NCBI RefSeq assembly: GCF_017315705.1
Contig: NZ_JAFLRF010000018.1
Span: 61,133-125,132 of the forward strand
Direction of reading: 5' to 3'
Origin: Trinickia mobilis
Lineage (GTDB): Bacteria; Pseudomonadota; Gammaproteobacteria; Burkholderiales; Burkholderiaceae
DNA length: 64,000 bases
Both the position numbers and the translations under genes were made by a program. Positions 25,501-34,007 of the stretch are shown here, piece after piece (positions within the stretch are counted from its first letter, which is position 1; the number at the start of each line of letters is the position of its first letter). The notes under the pieces are model-generated. The model saw only the letters and a list, made by a program, of their open reading frames with translations, did not search any database and had not been told where the DNA came from.

Positions 25501-27602
25501 CCGTTCGCGCCGGCCAGCGCCGCCGTGAGCCGCTCTTCCTCAAAATCAGGACGCAGCACACGCTGGGTGACGCCTGTGCGCAGGTTTTTGGCCTCGATGA
25601 ACGGCGCCGGGCCGTCGCATGCCAGCGTCTCCCGCAACCGCACAAGAACCACGCCAGAATCGTCGGCGGGAACTCTGACCCGCTCCCACGGCGCGGGTCC
25701 GTCCCATCGGCGTGGTTCATATTGCATGCTCATGCGCGACTTTGCCCAGGTGATCGATTCAACGCGAAATCGCGTATTCGGCAAGAAAATCCAATGGTCC
25801 CCAGCTGTTTCCGGGTCGCGAACCAAGCGTGCCGAGCGCCCGTGAACGACGAAAACCAGTTGGCGATCCTGCTTGGCGCGTTTCCCGGATGCGATCTGTT
25901 CCGTGAGCACGTGCATCACGCGTTTGCCGTTGGCTGTCGAGGGCAGCGGCAGCTCCCCATTCGTGACGATGTCGCCTGGCTTGAAGGCGCCCAGCAGCCC
26001 GGATTCGCCAACGGCGATTAGCGGCTTGCCTCCCATTAGCCCATCCGGAAGCCGGCGCAGCGCGCTGAGTAAATCGCCGTATTGCTTTAATTCTGTGATG
26101 GCGGTGTGCTTTGGCTCCCATCGGACAGGAAATGGTGCCAGGGGAATGTCTTTACTCGCGGGTGTGGCGCCGGTAAACAGGGGTTCGGACAAAATAAAGC
26201 GCCGCAGCGCATTTTGCTGCAGGTTTGATAGGTCGTTGAAGGCGGACACATGCAATTTCAGGTTTTTGCCAGCGGACGCGAACATGCCTGCTGCCGTATT
26301 CGAATGGAGCGCGCTCAGCACCGCGACCACTTCGTTCATCGATTGTTCGGTCACTTCGCGGTTCACGGCGAAATACTCGATCTCGAGATGCCGCAGTGCG
26401 CCAACCTTCGCCATCTTTCCTGAGACAAATGGCTCGAACGCTTCGGACGCCGGGACCAGCAGACTCGCCGACCATACTTTTGCCTCACCATCGTATTCGA
26501 CCGGAATCCAGTAGCCATGGTCTGACCCGGCCGGCGGTTTGATGCGCCAGGTATGGAATGCGTGGTCGTACTGCACGGGGTAATACTGATTGTTGTAGGT
26601 GATGAAGGATGCGTCGCCGAGGGTGCGGATACCGCTGGCGTTGGGATCACTGGGCGTTTCAGTCAATTTGCTCGCATATTCGCTGGTGATGACGCTTCGC
26701 CAGGACCGGTTCTTCTGTTCTGAGAGCCATAGCCCGAGGGCTGCAGGCCGGGAAGGGTCATAGGCTTGCATCCATCCGGGGGCTTCGTGGCGAATCGCGT
26801 ATCGTTCACCACTCAGATCGAGGTACTTCACGTCATCGACTATCAGCCCGTTAGCGCTACGTTGGACTTTAGGAAGCTCGCTGCGGCCGAGCCCGAACGA
26901 CAACAGCGCATTCAGTTCCTCATCGCCGTTGATCGGCTTATTTTCCAGTATGTCTGCGACACGCCCCGAGATTTGTCCGACTATCTGCGTCCATCTGAAC
27001 GGATGAAGCAGGCCGCTTAATCCATCGAGTGTTTGGGTGACGCGGTCGATTTCATCATGTATGTGCGGCTGAATCGGTCCGCACTGCGTATAAAAATTCG
27101 TCTCGACGATGGCTTTGAATGGACGCGTCAACAGCGACTCGACGCTGCGCAGAGAGGTTTCGGTTTCAGTCCATTCAGGCCGCCTGCCTTCGCCGCGCGC
27201 CATGTTTGCTTCGCGCTCGGCTGGCGTGCAGGACAAGCGTGCGGCGGCGCTCTGCCCGTGCACGACGTTCGCGATATAGCGGCGGTTGCGTTGCGGCGTA
27301 TCGCTTCGCACGTCACTCATGCTCTGGCGCCCAGCCAGAGCATGAGAGCCCGGCAAATGCTCCCACGGCACGCCGGCGTTTAGCGCGGCGATGAAGCTCG
27401 GATTGAGTGCCGGTATGTCCGGCATGGTCTCGGCAGGTGTGTCGGGATGGTGTCTGGCATCGACGCCGGACCAGGCTCCAGGCTCCCGCGCATCGTGCAA
27501 CGTTCCGGCTGCTTCGTTGGCGGCCTGACGGGCCGCCGGAAGGTCACCGGAGCGCTGCCAGAATAGGAGGCTTGCAAGCAACGCGTGTCCGGAGATCATC
27601 AT
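22584..27602 (-). CDS. Giant multidomain protein with tandem HEMVH metallopeptidase-like domains, toxin/effector candidate
   Basis: 1672 aa, second gene of a two-gene operon (4-bp ATGA overlap with 27599-31351). Order: weak hydrophobic N-terminus; scaffold block shared with its neighbour (VESLLTRPFKAIVETNF, RVADILENKPI); repeated Y-P-V/W modules (YNNQYYPVQYDHAFHTWRI); two ART-like but degenerate regions (GDIVTNGELPLPSTANG; AEWLFEPCTVFEV); then two homologous C-terminal domains. The first has a zinc site H1334-EMV-H1338 followed by ALTGEADP and RHRGPIVYLTDKIL. In the second the aligned residues are R1577-ELM-E1581. Counting from the shared GARNW block, both motifs fall at the same position. 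The fold may be PipA/GtgA-like or M91-like; I could not decide. Probably exported or injected; no immunity gene recognised. Confidence 0.75.
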   Translation of the reverse strand: MMISGHALLASLLFWQRSGDLPAARQAANEAAGTLHDAREPGAWSGVDARHHPDTPAETMPDIPALNPSFIAALNAGVPWEHLPGSHALAGRQSMSDVRSDTPQRNRRYIANVVHGQSAAARLSCTPAEREANMARGEGRRPEWTETETSLRSVESLLTRPFKAIVETNFYTQCGPIQPHIHDEIDRVTQTLDGLSGLLHPFRWTQIVGQISGRVADILENKPINGDEELNALLSFGLGRSELPKVQRSANGLIVDDVKYLDLSGERYAIRHEAPGWMQAYDPSRPAALGLWLSEQKNRSWRSVITSEYASKLTETPSDPNASGIRTLGDASFITYNNQYYPVQYDHAFHTWRIKPPAGSDHGYWIPVEYDGEAKVWSASLLVPASEAFEPFVSGKMAKVGALRHLEIEYFAVNREVTEQSMNEVVAVLSALHSNTAAGMFASAGKNLKLHVSAFNDLSNLQQNALRRFILSEPLFTGATPASKDIPLAPFPVRWEPKHTAITELKQYGDLLSALRRLPDGLMGGKPLIAVGESGLLGAFKPGDIVTNGELPLPSTANGKRVMHVLTEQIASGKRAKQDRQLVFVVHGRSARLVRDPETAGDHWIFLPNTRFRVESITWAKSRMSMQYEPRRWDGPAPWERVRVPADDSGVVLVRLRETLACDGPAPFIEAKNLRTGVTQRVLRPDFEEERLTAALAGANGMRESAPSKPAPGESAGEQVKTNADEPDQSVPPSQDRTGESPGTDMTDNTSASKATPGLLDGYQIHHHGLLDEASPQKMKHLLLGAEWYGGPNENAHGFIDNHAYSKEYLAAWRQFGTEGTRAVKRWRDADAATRRTVALARVGSGSPSDVAQARALVSALRMLPRQPTRLLHTVEIALDAKGRSIFETNIEAGDWVSHWPAFSPAAASLGNARLGGSTRMSPDAEFATVTFEIEGVSAKALPRDKEAMRPLEHQQSLSANWLTNAEWLFEPCTVFEVKGISSAEPKPGTAATKRIAVVLKEVPFVDGEPRQAKSLANGDDVEVPSPLDETATPEGGPQTKNNGFAHVDGVWQLVRYAKERARWELFDDQRPQEPGMPIVWDRSKSDDSRRSEWRSVVSSESAVALDAPLSKKTPDGTLMGKDGQRYIELYGRYYKVHDNGGIWRLNSRGQHDRSKDATPLDHPRGTPVRYDAREGRWDVRLAPQQPLRLRGGGGPEPEVMGNALAERLTVQATEPLLRQATDTKARPFLPLFERYFAVDVRGEGTGFGIREFFDEIYRNSPTFRRLFNQAVDVGMSTSGARNWVFVVGESQRAVTNFENGIINVPTDKVLLKERYLDAGCQVKYSQREQVYLHEMVHALTGEADPVSGSALRHRGPIVYLTDKILNEAGYDMPQQVVYKRPSLEAPPDLAQHEQPDYFWPEVANAMETENRYLDKVMSETAPVGPPAKVFGVDTANRFTLTELNAIHHKVRTEPRSFRESFDDRFTIRFDHVIDRGEEPFGHVLGPQPRLDLFFADIYSKSKLFRRLFDVRSEAYVASSESGARNWRFAFNDQLAGGNPSSAFTNGVDLASRTVWLSASPAFYLSNQGIVRLELPRELMEAMVQILIPRDRPVWEAVYRNRGAAGFLADSMLRDAGFTYPKRIAFATAAGSDSVAQARLASYETVARRAAEAEDRYFDQQYGNKGQKFMRK

Positions 27603-30600
27603 TGGCCAGCCCCTCCGGGTCGAAGCCCGGTTCGCGTTCTGGTCACTTCAGAGAGTGAAGCGCCGAATTCCGGTGCTTGGGGATCTCGATTGGCGAGAAC
27701 CCGAGAAAGGCGCGAGCGCAATATCGGATCGTTCGTCTCAAGCAGACGAATGTTGCCGCTGGGGATATCTGGATCAACGTGTGTTTGCCGGGACCTCATG
27801 GCATCGTCGAGCATTGTGCGTATGCGCCTGATATCGAGCCACGGGAACACGTTTCGTGTGTTGCCCTCATGCCGATAGTTTTCGCACAGCGCTACTGCGT
27901 TCCGGCCCTCCGCGCTGAATGCATAGAGAAACCACGAATTTTCGCGTTGCGCGTTGTGGGCTGGTTGGAACAGCTCACGGGCCCCGTCGAGCGTTTCGCT
28001 GGCCACTAGCGGCGGACGGCCGTCAACGGTAAGCAACATGGGTGGGATGCCGTGGCGCTCAGGCTGGTCCGATGGCCCGAAGCCATGCTGTGCGATGACT
28101 TCCGGAGGCCGGGAATCGACCCGATAGAGCACAGCAAAATCCTGTCGGTATTTGAAGTCGAGTTCGTTGCGAGGCAATAGATCGTAGGATATGCCCGCGT
28201 TGCGGGATGACGTTTGCACGCTGCGTGCTCTGTCAATACTTATATCGATCAGCACATCGCCGTCGACGACCTCGTGCAGGGGAACGCCATATGACTCCCC
28301 TCCCGATCTTCGAAGCGTCAGCGCAAGCCGGTGCTTTGTGGCACCGTCGTTGCTCGCGTCGAGCAGGCGGATACTGCTGACCGAAATATTCGGGTCGACG
28401 TGTGCTTCATCGGCCGCTATAGCATTTTGTAAATGCTCGGTGGCCTCTCCTCGGTGCTCCGGCAGGAACATGCCTTCAAGCGCAATTCGGGTGGTTTTGT
28501 GCGCGTAATTTTCACGTACCGATGCAGTGTTGCGGCCCTCCGCACTGAAGGCATAGAGGTACTGCGGGCTTTCTGGTTGTGCATCCGCTTGGCGCTGGAA
28601 AAGTCGATAGGCTCCGCCAATCGTTTCGCTGGCGATCAGTGGCAAGGCGCCGTTAGCGGGAAGCACCATCTCCGGGATGAGGTGGCCCTCGGATGGGTCC
28701 GACGACCCGAAGCCGTTCCACACGACGACCTCCGGAGGCCGGGAATCGACGCGATATAGCACAGCGCAATCCTGTCGCTGGGCGAGGCCAAGTTCGTTGC
28801 GCGGCAACTGCGCGAAGGGCATGCTCCCCTCGCGAGACCGCTCTTGCGCATCGAGCGCTCTGGCGCGGCTTGTAGTGATCAGCTCGTCTTCGCCTGCTTG
28901 AGCGCCTCGGATCGCTGCGCCCGGATCCCATCCAGAAGCCTGTGTCTTAAACGGCTTGTAGGCGATCGCCGGAATCTCCCACTGAGCGGTGGCGTGATTG
29001 AAGCGCACCGGTGTTCCGCCTTTGTTCGCCTGAGCGAGAAGGAAACTGCGCGGATTGTCGATGGGATTGTCACCGGTGATGCGCCAGGTACGGAAGATGG
29101 CGTCGTAGTGCGCCGGATAGTGGCGCCCGTGCAGGGCGAGATAGGACTGGCCGTCTTCGCCATACTGGACGCCCTCTCGTGGCGCTGAGAGGGGGCCTGC
29201 CGGTTCGACCGCCAGTTTCGGCGAAACGACCGAGCGCCACTCGCCGTTCTTCTTACGCACAATCGGCATGCCCGGTTCCTTGGGGCGGAGCTGATCGAAC
29301 AGCTCCCAGCGCTGCCGGTCGTGCGAGTGACGTACTGGCTGCCACTGGCCATCGACCTGCGCCAGTTTGCCGCCCTGCGACAGCGTGTACATGCCATGTG
29401 CGTCGGGTTTGGAGGACATGTCGAACAGCATCGCATCGAGCCGGTTCGAGTCGATGTCGGGCCGCAGCACGGGTTCGGTCTTGGCGGTGCGGAGGTTCTT
29501 CGCTTCGACATTGGGCGCTGAACCCTCATACGGCAACATCTCTTGCAAGCGCACGATAACCAGCGGAGGACGATTCAGGCGCGCGCGTGGATCCACCCAA
29601 TGACCCTCCCCGTTGGGGAAGAACTGACCGTGCCGGGGGGTAGCGCGCGTGACCGATTCGACGCGAAATCGCGTGCCTGGCGGGAAAACTGCCGCGCCGC
29701 CATGTTTCCCCGGGAGCGGGCGGCCGGAACTGCCGTGCAGCGCGAACAAAAGCCGTGCGCCGTTGGGTTCTCGGGCACCGGCCTTTACCTGATCCGCGAA
29801 CCGATTCTTCATTTGGCGGCCGTCGCTTGTCGCTGCCAGCGGTATCTCTCCTCCCGTAACGATGTCGCCGGCGGCGAACTGGTCCACTAACGCTGGTTCG
29901 CCCGCGATCATCAATGGCTTTTCCTCAATAGGCTTAGCAGGCAGCGCATGCAACGCTTCGCGCAAGTCTCGGTAGCGCTGCAGCAGTCTGTGTGCCGCAT
30001 CCGGATCGGGCAGCTTCCCTGGTGACTGTCCCCGGCTGAATAGCGGGTCGGATTCGACGAACCATTGCAGCGCGTCGTATTGAGCTTTAGGAAGTTGCTT
30101 TAACGCGGCGGCGTAGCGCTGACGGTAGGAAGCGTCGATTGCGCTTGATCGTGGATGGTGTCCGCGGTGTACAACATTCAATATCTCTTCCAACTCGGGC
30201 TGAAAGGCCTCGTTAGATGAATGAGGCACGGCGAAGTGTTCGATTTCGAAGTCTTTGGTTGGCCCATGAGTCGGGAAATCGATCGAGGCTGACGGTGGCG
30301 TCTCATCGAACGCACGAGGTGCCCATTTTTGAGTGGCGCGGTTGTATTCCACCGGAATGCGGTAACTTCCCTTCTCCTCGATGGGCGGTTCAATCTTCCA
30401 GGTTTTGAAGGCCGGGTCGTAGGTGGCGGGGTAGTAGCGATTTTCATAATGTATGACGGGCTTGCTTAACCAGACGGTAATGCCGTGCTCGTTGGCTGCA
30501 CCCGGTTGCCCATCCGGTTTGATCGCGTATCGCTCGGGGACGATAAGTTCCAGGCCGCCATCGCTTGTCTTTTTTAGCCCTACGCCCGGGTCGGCGGGGC

Positions 30601-31351
30601 GAGCCTTGTTGTATACCTCTGGTCCGGAAGGTGTCGCGCGCGTTGTGTAACGGGTGCCGTCGGCGTCAAACAGCCTGCCTTGCGACATCAGGTTGCGCAA
30701 TTCGCTGTCGGCATCGACGGGTTTGTTTTCGATCAAGTCTGCGAGACGGCCAGCGACGTTGCCCACCAGTTGCACTTGCCCGACTAGCGGAACGAACCCC
30801 AATACGGTCGAAGTTGCCGTATGGATGCGTGCAAGTTGCTCGGTTGCGTTCCGCGAGATCGGCTCGCAGCGCGCGAACAGGTCCATCTCGGCGTAGGTCT
30901 TGCCCGGGTTGGTTAGGAGCGCTTCGACAAAACGCAGTGGATTGCTGCTCTTCGCCCATTCGGGCACGAGTCCTTCCTGGCGTAGCCGAGGATCGCACTG
31001 GGCCGGGTTTTTCCAGCCGAACGCAAGAAAGCGCAGCTGGGTGCGCTTGGTTCGATGCAGCGGCTTTTGCTGATTGTTTCCAGTGGTTTCATCAGCGTTC
31101 TCGGCAAGCGCCAGCTTCGCGATCACGTTTTCCATGTAAGCCGCATTCATCTGCGCGAAGTGCGGATCATCGGGCATCGGCACGCTTGCCGGCGTGTCGG
31201 CCATGTATTGAGTTGCGATCAAGCGGGCTTCGCTGGCCGAGGCCGTCGCGTCGGGCAGCCCAGCCACCATGTGGTTGTCGTCCGGCGGTGCAGCGGTTCC
31301 GGGACGATTCCATGCCAGGATGGGGAGGAGTCGCAGCAAAGGGATTTTCAT
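27599..31351 (-). CDS. Large multidomain protein with tandem pertussis-toxin-like ADP-ribosyltransferase domains
   Basis: 1250 aa, first gene of the operon; AAGGAAAG before the ATG. A possible signal peptide (MKIPLLRLLPILAWNRPGTAA) precedes the scaffold shared with the 1672-aa protein: VEALLTNPGKTYAEMDLF, RLADLIENKPV, YENRYYPATYDPAFKTWKI and a degenerate ART-like block (GDIVTGGEIPLAATSDG ... FPPGTRFRVESV). The last 400 residues hold two copies of VLYRVDSRPPE ... GFG ... ASET ... YLYAFSAEGRN ... HVDP ... IRLL. This matches pertussis toxin S1 (YRYDSRPPEDVFQNGF, the STS strand, the Glu-containing segment before NIRRV). Copy 1 has Arg867 and Glu982; copy 2 has Arg1077 but Gln1189 at the Glu position. 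Likely an NAD-dependent toxin; target unknown. Confidence 0.78.
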   Translation of the reverse strand: MKIPLLRLLPILAWNRPGTAAPPDDNHMVAGLPDATASASEARLIATQYMADTPASVPMPDDPHFAQMNAAYMENVIAKLALAENADETTGNNQQKPLHRTKRTQLRFLAFGWKNPAQCDPRLRQEGLVPEWAKSSNPLRFVEALLTNPGKTYAEMDLFARCEPISRNATEQLARIHTATSTVLGFVPLVGQVQLVGNVAGRLADLIENKPVDADSELRNLMSQGRLFDADGTRYTTRATPSGPEVYNKARPADPGVGLKKTSDGGLELIVPERYAIKPDGQPGAANEHGITVWLSKPVIHYENRYYPATYDPAFKTWKIEPPIEEKGSYRIPVEYNRATQKWAPRAFDETPPSASIDFPTHGPTKDFEIEHFAVPHSSNEAFQPELEEILNVVHRGHHPRSSAIDASYRQRYAAALKQLPKAQYDALQWFVESDPLFSRGQSPGKLPDPDAAHRLLQRYRDLREALHALPAKPIEEKPLMIAGEPALVDQFAAGDIVTGGEIPLAATSDGRQMKNRFADQVKAGAREPNGARLLFALHGSSGRPLPGKHGGAAVFPPGTRFRVESVTRATPRHGQFFPNGEGHWVDPRARLNRPPLVIVRLQEMLPYEGSAPNVEAKNLRTAKTEPVLRPDIDSNRLDAMLFDMSSKPDAHGMYTLSQGGKLAQVDGQWQPVRHSHDRQRWELFDQLRPKEPGMPIVRKKNGEWRSVVSPKLAVEPAGPLSAPREGVQYGEDGQSYLALHGRHYPAHYDAIFRTWRITGDNPIDNPRSFLLAQANKGGTPVRFNHATAQWEIPAIAYKPFKTQASGWDPGAAIRGAQAGEDELITTSRARALDAQERSREGSMPFAQLPRNELGLAQRQDCAVLYRVDSRPPEVVVWNGFGSSDPSEGHLIPEMVLPANGALPLIASETIGGAYRLFQRQADAQPESPQYLYAFSAEGRNTASVRENYAHKTTRIALEGMFLPEHRGEATEHLQNAIAADEAHVDPNISVSSIRLLDASNDGATKHRLALTLRRSGGESYGVPLHEVVDGDVLIDISIDRARSVQTSSRNAGISYDLLPRNELDFKYRQDFAVLYRVDSRPPEVIAQHGFGPSDQPERHGIPPMLLTVDGRPPLVASETLDGARELFQPAHNAQRENSWFLYAFSAEGRNAVALCENYRHEGNTRNVFPWLDIRRIRTMLDDAMRSRQTHVDPDIPSGNIRLLETNDPILRSRLSRVLANRDPQAPEFGASLSEVTRTRTGLRPGGAGQ

Positions 31352-31372
31352 TTCGCTTTCCTTTTAATGCGA

Positions 31373-31567
31373 TCACAGCGGAGGTGATCGACCTGTGGTC
31401 TTGCCTTGGCAATCGCCACAGCAATAGGTGGAAATGAGAGCGATGCTGGTTCCTGCGGTAACGCAAGTCAGGCAGGCGCTCTGGAACGATGTCGACGCGA
31501 CGACAAGTGCCGATTGAGAGCAATCTTCTAAAACGAAAAAAATCTTGCGTTGTTCTTCTAGCCTCAC
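31373..31567 (-). CDS. Possible small Cys-rich hydrophobic protein upstream of the effector operon
   Basis: 64 codons from a GTG, ending 21 bases before the ATG of the 1250-aa gene on the same strand. It has seven Cys residues and a long mixed hydrophobic stretch (SALVVASTSFQSACLTCVTAG, then IALISTYCCGDC). No convincing ribosome site. The rest of the 379-bp gap (31352-31730) is AT-richer than the genome and must hold promoters for the effector operon and the divergent cytochrome operon. It may be chance. Confidence 0.25.
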   Translation of the reverse strand: MRLEEQRKIFFVLEDCSQSALVVASTSFQSACLTCVTAGTSIALISTYCCGDCQGKTTGRSPPL

Positions 31568-31730
31568 ATAATGACTTGTCGTGTAGAGGACTGGTCAAAT
31601 GATTCGCGCAGGCTTTGCGGGCCTCCCGAATCAGCAGGCTTGCGGGTGCAGTAAGCTGCGCGGTTCGCGCAGCGAATAAGCGATTAAAACAATGAATCGC
31701 TCCTGACAGGCAATCCGTACGAGGAATCCG

Positions 31731-32450
31731 GTGACGAATCGAATCGCCTCATTGATCGTCGCGCTATTGGCGTCATGCACGTTCTTCACGGCGCCGGCAT
31801 TGGCTGCGAGCCCCGTCGCCGAGAAAGCGCCGGATACGATGGCAGCGCGCGTGCTCGGCTGCGCCGCCTGTCACGGCGCGCATGGCGAGGGCACCGATAA
31901 CGATTACTTCCCGCGCCTGGCCGGCAAGCCCGCCGGCTATCTGTACAACCAGTTGATCGCGTTTCGCGACGGCCGGCGCCAATACCCGCCGATGAATTAT
32001 CTGCTGGCGTATCTGCCCGATGCCTACCTGAAGCAAATCGCCGGCTACTTCGCGGGCCAACGTCCGCCGTTTCCCGGGCCGGCTGTGCCCACCGTCGATG
32101 CCGCGACGCTCGCGCACGGCAAATCGTTGGCCACCGGCGGCGAGCAATCGCGGGGCGTGCCCGCATGCGCGAGCTGTCACGGCGCGGCGCTCACCGGCAT
32201 GGAGCCCTCGATCCCCGGCTTGCTCGGCCTGCACGCCGACTACCTGAGCGCGCAACTGGGCGCGTTCCGCTACGGCACGCGCCACGCGGCGAGCCCCGAT
32301 TGCATGCACGAGATCGCCACGCGCCTGTCCGATCGCGACATCACCGCGATCGCCGCGTGGCTCGCCTCGCAGCCCGCGCCCGCGAACACGACGCCTGCGC
32401 CTGCCGGCACCTTGAAGCTGCCGCTCGCATGCGGCAGCGTTCCCGACTAA
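31731..32450 (+). CDS. Di-heme c-type cytochrome, c4-like
   Basis: 239 aa. Signal peptide (RIASLIVALLASCTFFTAPALA) and two heme-binding sites, CAACH (GCAACHGAHGEG) and CASCH (ACASCHGAAL), with methionine candidates for axial ligation (YPPMNYLL and PDCMHEIA). GTG start with AGGAA upstream. First gene of a six-gene oxidase operon; a probable periplasmic electron carrier to the oxidase. Confidence 0.88.
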   Translation: MTNRIASLIVALLASCTFFTAPALAASPVAEKAPDTMAARVLGCAACHGAHGEGTDNDYFPRLAGKPAGYLYNQLIAFRDGRRQYPPMNYLLAYLPDAYLKQIAGYFAGQRPPFPGPAVPTVDAATLAHGKSLATGGEQSRGVPACASCHGAALTGMEPSIPGLLGLHADYLSAQLGAFRYGTRHAASPDCMHEIATRLSDRDITAIAAWLASQPAPANTTPAPAGTLKLPLACGSVPD

Positions 32451-32462
32451 GCGAGGCCCTCA

Positions 32463-33767
32463 GTGCAGCGCGTGCCCAGTCATCGCTTCTTCAAGACCAC
32501 GGCGTTCGCCGCGCTCGCCGCGTCGATGTGCGGCGCCGCGATCCGGCTTGGCGTACCGCAGGCTCAAGCGCAAACGTCAGCGCCGTCGAGCCGCGACGCC
32601 CAAGTGATCGCGCGCGGCGAATACCTCGCGCGCGCCGGCGACTGCATCGCGTGCCATACGATTCCGGGCGAGAAGCTCTTCGGCGGCGGCCGTGCGATGG
32701 CGACGCCGTTCGGCACGCTCTATTCGCCCAACATCTCATCGGACAAGGAAACCGGCATCGGCAGCTGGAGCGCGGACGCGTTCTACCGGATGCTGCACGA
32801 AGGCAAGTCGCGCGACGGCGCGCTGCTGTATCCGGCGATGCCTTACGCGTCGTACACGAAGGTCACGCGCGCCGATTCGGACGCAATCTACGCCTATCTG
32901 CAATCGACGCCGCCGATCCGCCAGCCGAACCGTCCCCATGAGCTGCGCTTCCCGTTCAACCAGCGCGAATTGCTGCTCGGCTGGCGCACGCTCTTCTTCA
33001 GAGCCGGCGAGTATCAGCCGGACGCGTCGCAATCGGTCGAATGGAACCGCGGTGCGTATCTGGTCGAAGGGCTCGGCCACTGCACGATGTGCCACACGGA
33101 GATCAATGCGCTCGGCGGCAACACGAAGTCCAAGGAATTCCAGGGCGGGCTGATTCCGATCCAGGACTGGTACGCGCCGTCGCTGACCTCGAACAAGGAG
33201 GCGGGGCTCGGCGAGTGGAGCATCGGCGATATCGTCGACCTGCTCCATGCGGGCGTGTCGAACCGCGGCGCGGTGTACGGGCCGATGGCCGAAGTGGTCT
33301 ACGACAGCTTCCAGTACTTGAGCGAAGACGACGTGCGCGCGGTGGCCGTCTACCTCAAAGCGCTGCCGGGCCGTTCGGGCGAAGTCAGCAGCGCGCCGCC
33401 CACGGTCGCTGCGACCGAAGAGAAGAACCGGCTCTTCCCGCTCGGCAAGAAGATCTACGACGCGCAGTGCGCGCTGTGCCACGCGGACCAAGGGCAGGGC
33501 AAGCTGCCGAACTTCCCGCCGCTCGCGAACAATCAGTCGATCCAGATGACCTCGTCGGTCAATCCGATCCGGATGGTGCTCAATGGCGGCTACGCGCCGG
33601 GCACGATGAAGAACCCGATGCCGTACGGCATGCCGCCGTTCGCGCAGTCGCTCTCGGACGCGGAGATCGCAGCGGTCGTCACCTATATCCGCACGGCGTG
33701 GGGCAATCACGGCACGCCGGTCACGGAGCAGGAAGTCAACACCCTGCGCTCGGCGACTATCTTCTGA
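32463..33767 (+). CDS. Tri-heme c-type cytochrome, dehydrogenase-cytochrome-subunit type
   Basis: 434 aa. Signal peptide ending AQAQT and three CxxCH sites: CIACH (near residue 60), CTMCH (near 205) and CALCH (near 335). The layout resembles the membrane-bound cytochrome c subunits of alcohol or gluconate dehydrogenases (YPAMPYASYTKV is typical). No dehydrogenase subunit is encoded nearby, so here it probably feeds electrons to the oxidase encoded downstream. GTG start 12 bases after the previous stop. Confidence 0.88.
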   Translation: MQRVPSHRFFKTTAFAALAASMCGAAIRLGVPQAQAQTSAPSSRDAQVIARGEYLARAGDCIACHTIPGEKLFGGGRAMATPFGTLYSPNISSDKETGIGSWSADAFYRMLHEGKSRDGALLYPAMPYASYTKVTRADSDAIYAYLQSTPPIRQPNRPHELRFPFNQRELLLGWRTLFFRAGEYQPDASQSVEWNRGAYLVEGLGHCTMCHTEINALGGNTKSKEFQGGLIPIQDWYAPSLTSNKEAGLGEWSIGDIVDLLHAGVSNRGAVYGPMAEVVYDSFQYLSEDDVRAVAVYLKALPGRSGEVSSAPPTVAATEEKNRLFPLGKKIYDAQCALCHADQGQGKLPNFPPLANNQSIQMTSSVNPIRMVLNGGYAPGTMKNPMPYGMPPFAQSLSDAEIAAVVTYIRTAWGNHGTPVTEQEVNTLRSATIF

Positions 33768-33774
33768 GGCCGCG

Positions 33775-33966
33775 ATGATCAACTCCCCCGTACCCGGCGA
33801 TGCCGACGCAAGCAGCGAACCTCCTGAAGCCGAGCGCGTCGACGAGATCGTGCGCCGCGGTCCGCGCGGCGCGATCGCGGTGGCCGGCATCGCGACGGCC
33901 ATCGTGATCGGCCTGTGGTACGCGTTCTACTTCCTGGTGTTCCTGCCTCGCGGCGTCATCCAATAA
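33775..33966 (+). CDS. Small single-pass membrane protein of the oxidase operon
   Basis: 63 aa. A charged N-terminal half (EPPEAERVDEIVRRGPRG) is followed by one membrane helix (AIAVAGIATAIVIGLWYAFYFLVFLP). It lies eight bases after the tri-heme cytochrome gene and before subunit II, where B-type oxidases often have a small extra subunit. No family recognised with certainty. Confidence 0.7.
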   Translation: MINSPVPGDADASSEPPEAERVDEIVRRGPRGAIAVAGIATAIVIGLWYAFYFLVFLPRGVIQ

Positions 33967-34007
33967 GGCACGCATTCAGCGACTCATTCATCGAACCGGA
34001 CGGCGCC

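Noticed and set aside
22584..31351. Effector operon considered as Rhs or contact-dependent (CdiA) toxin
   Set aside because: No YD repeats, filamentous hemagglutinin repeats or Rhs core cleavage motif; the scaffold is different.
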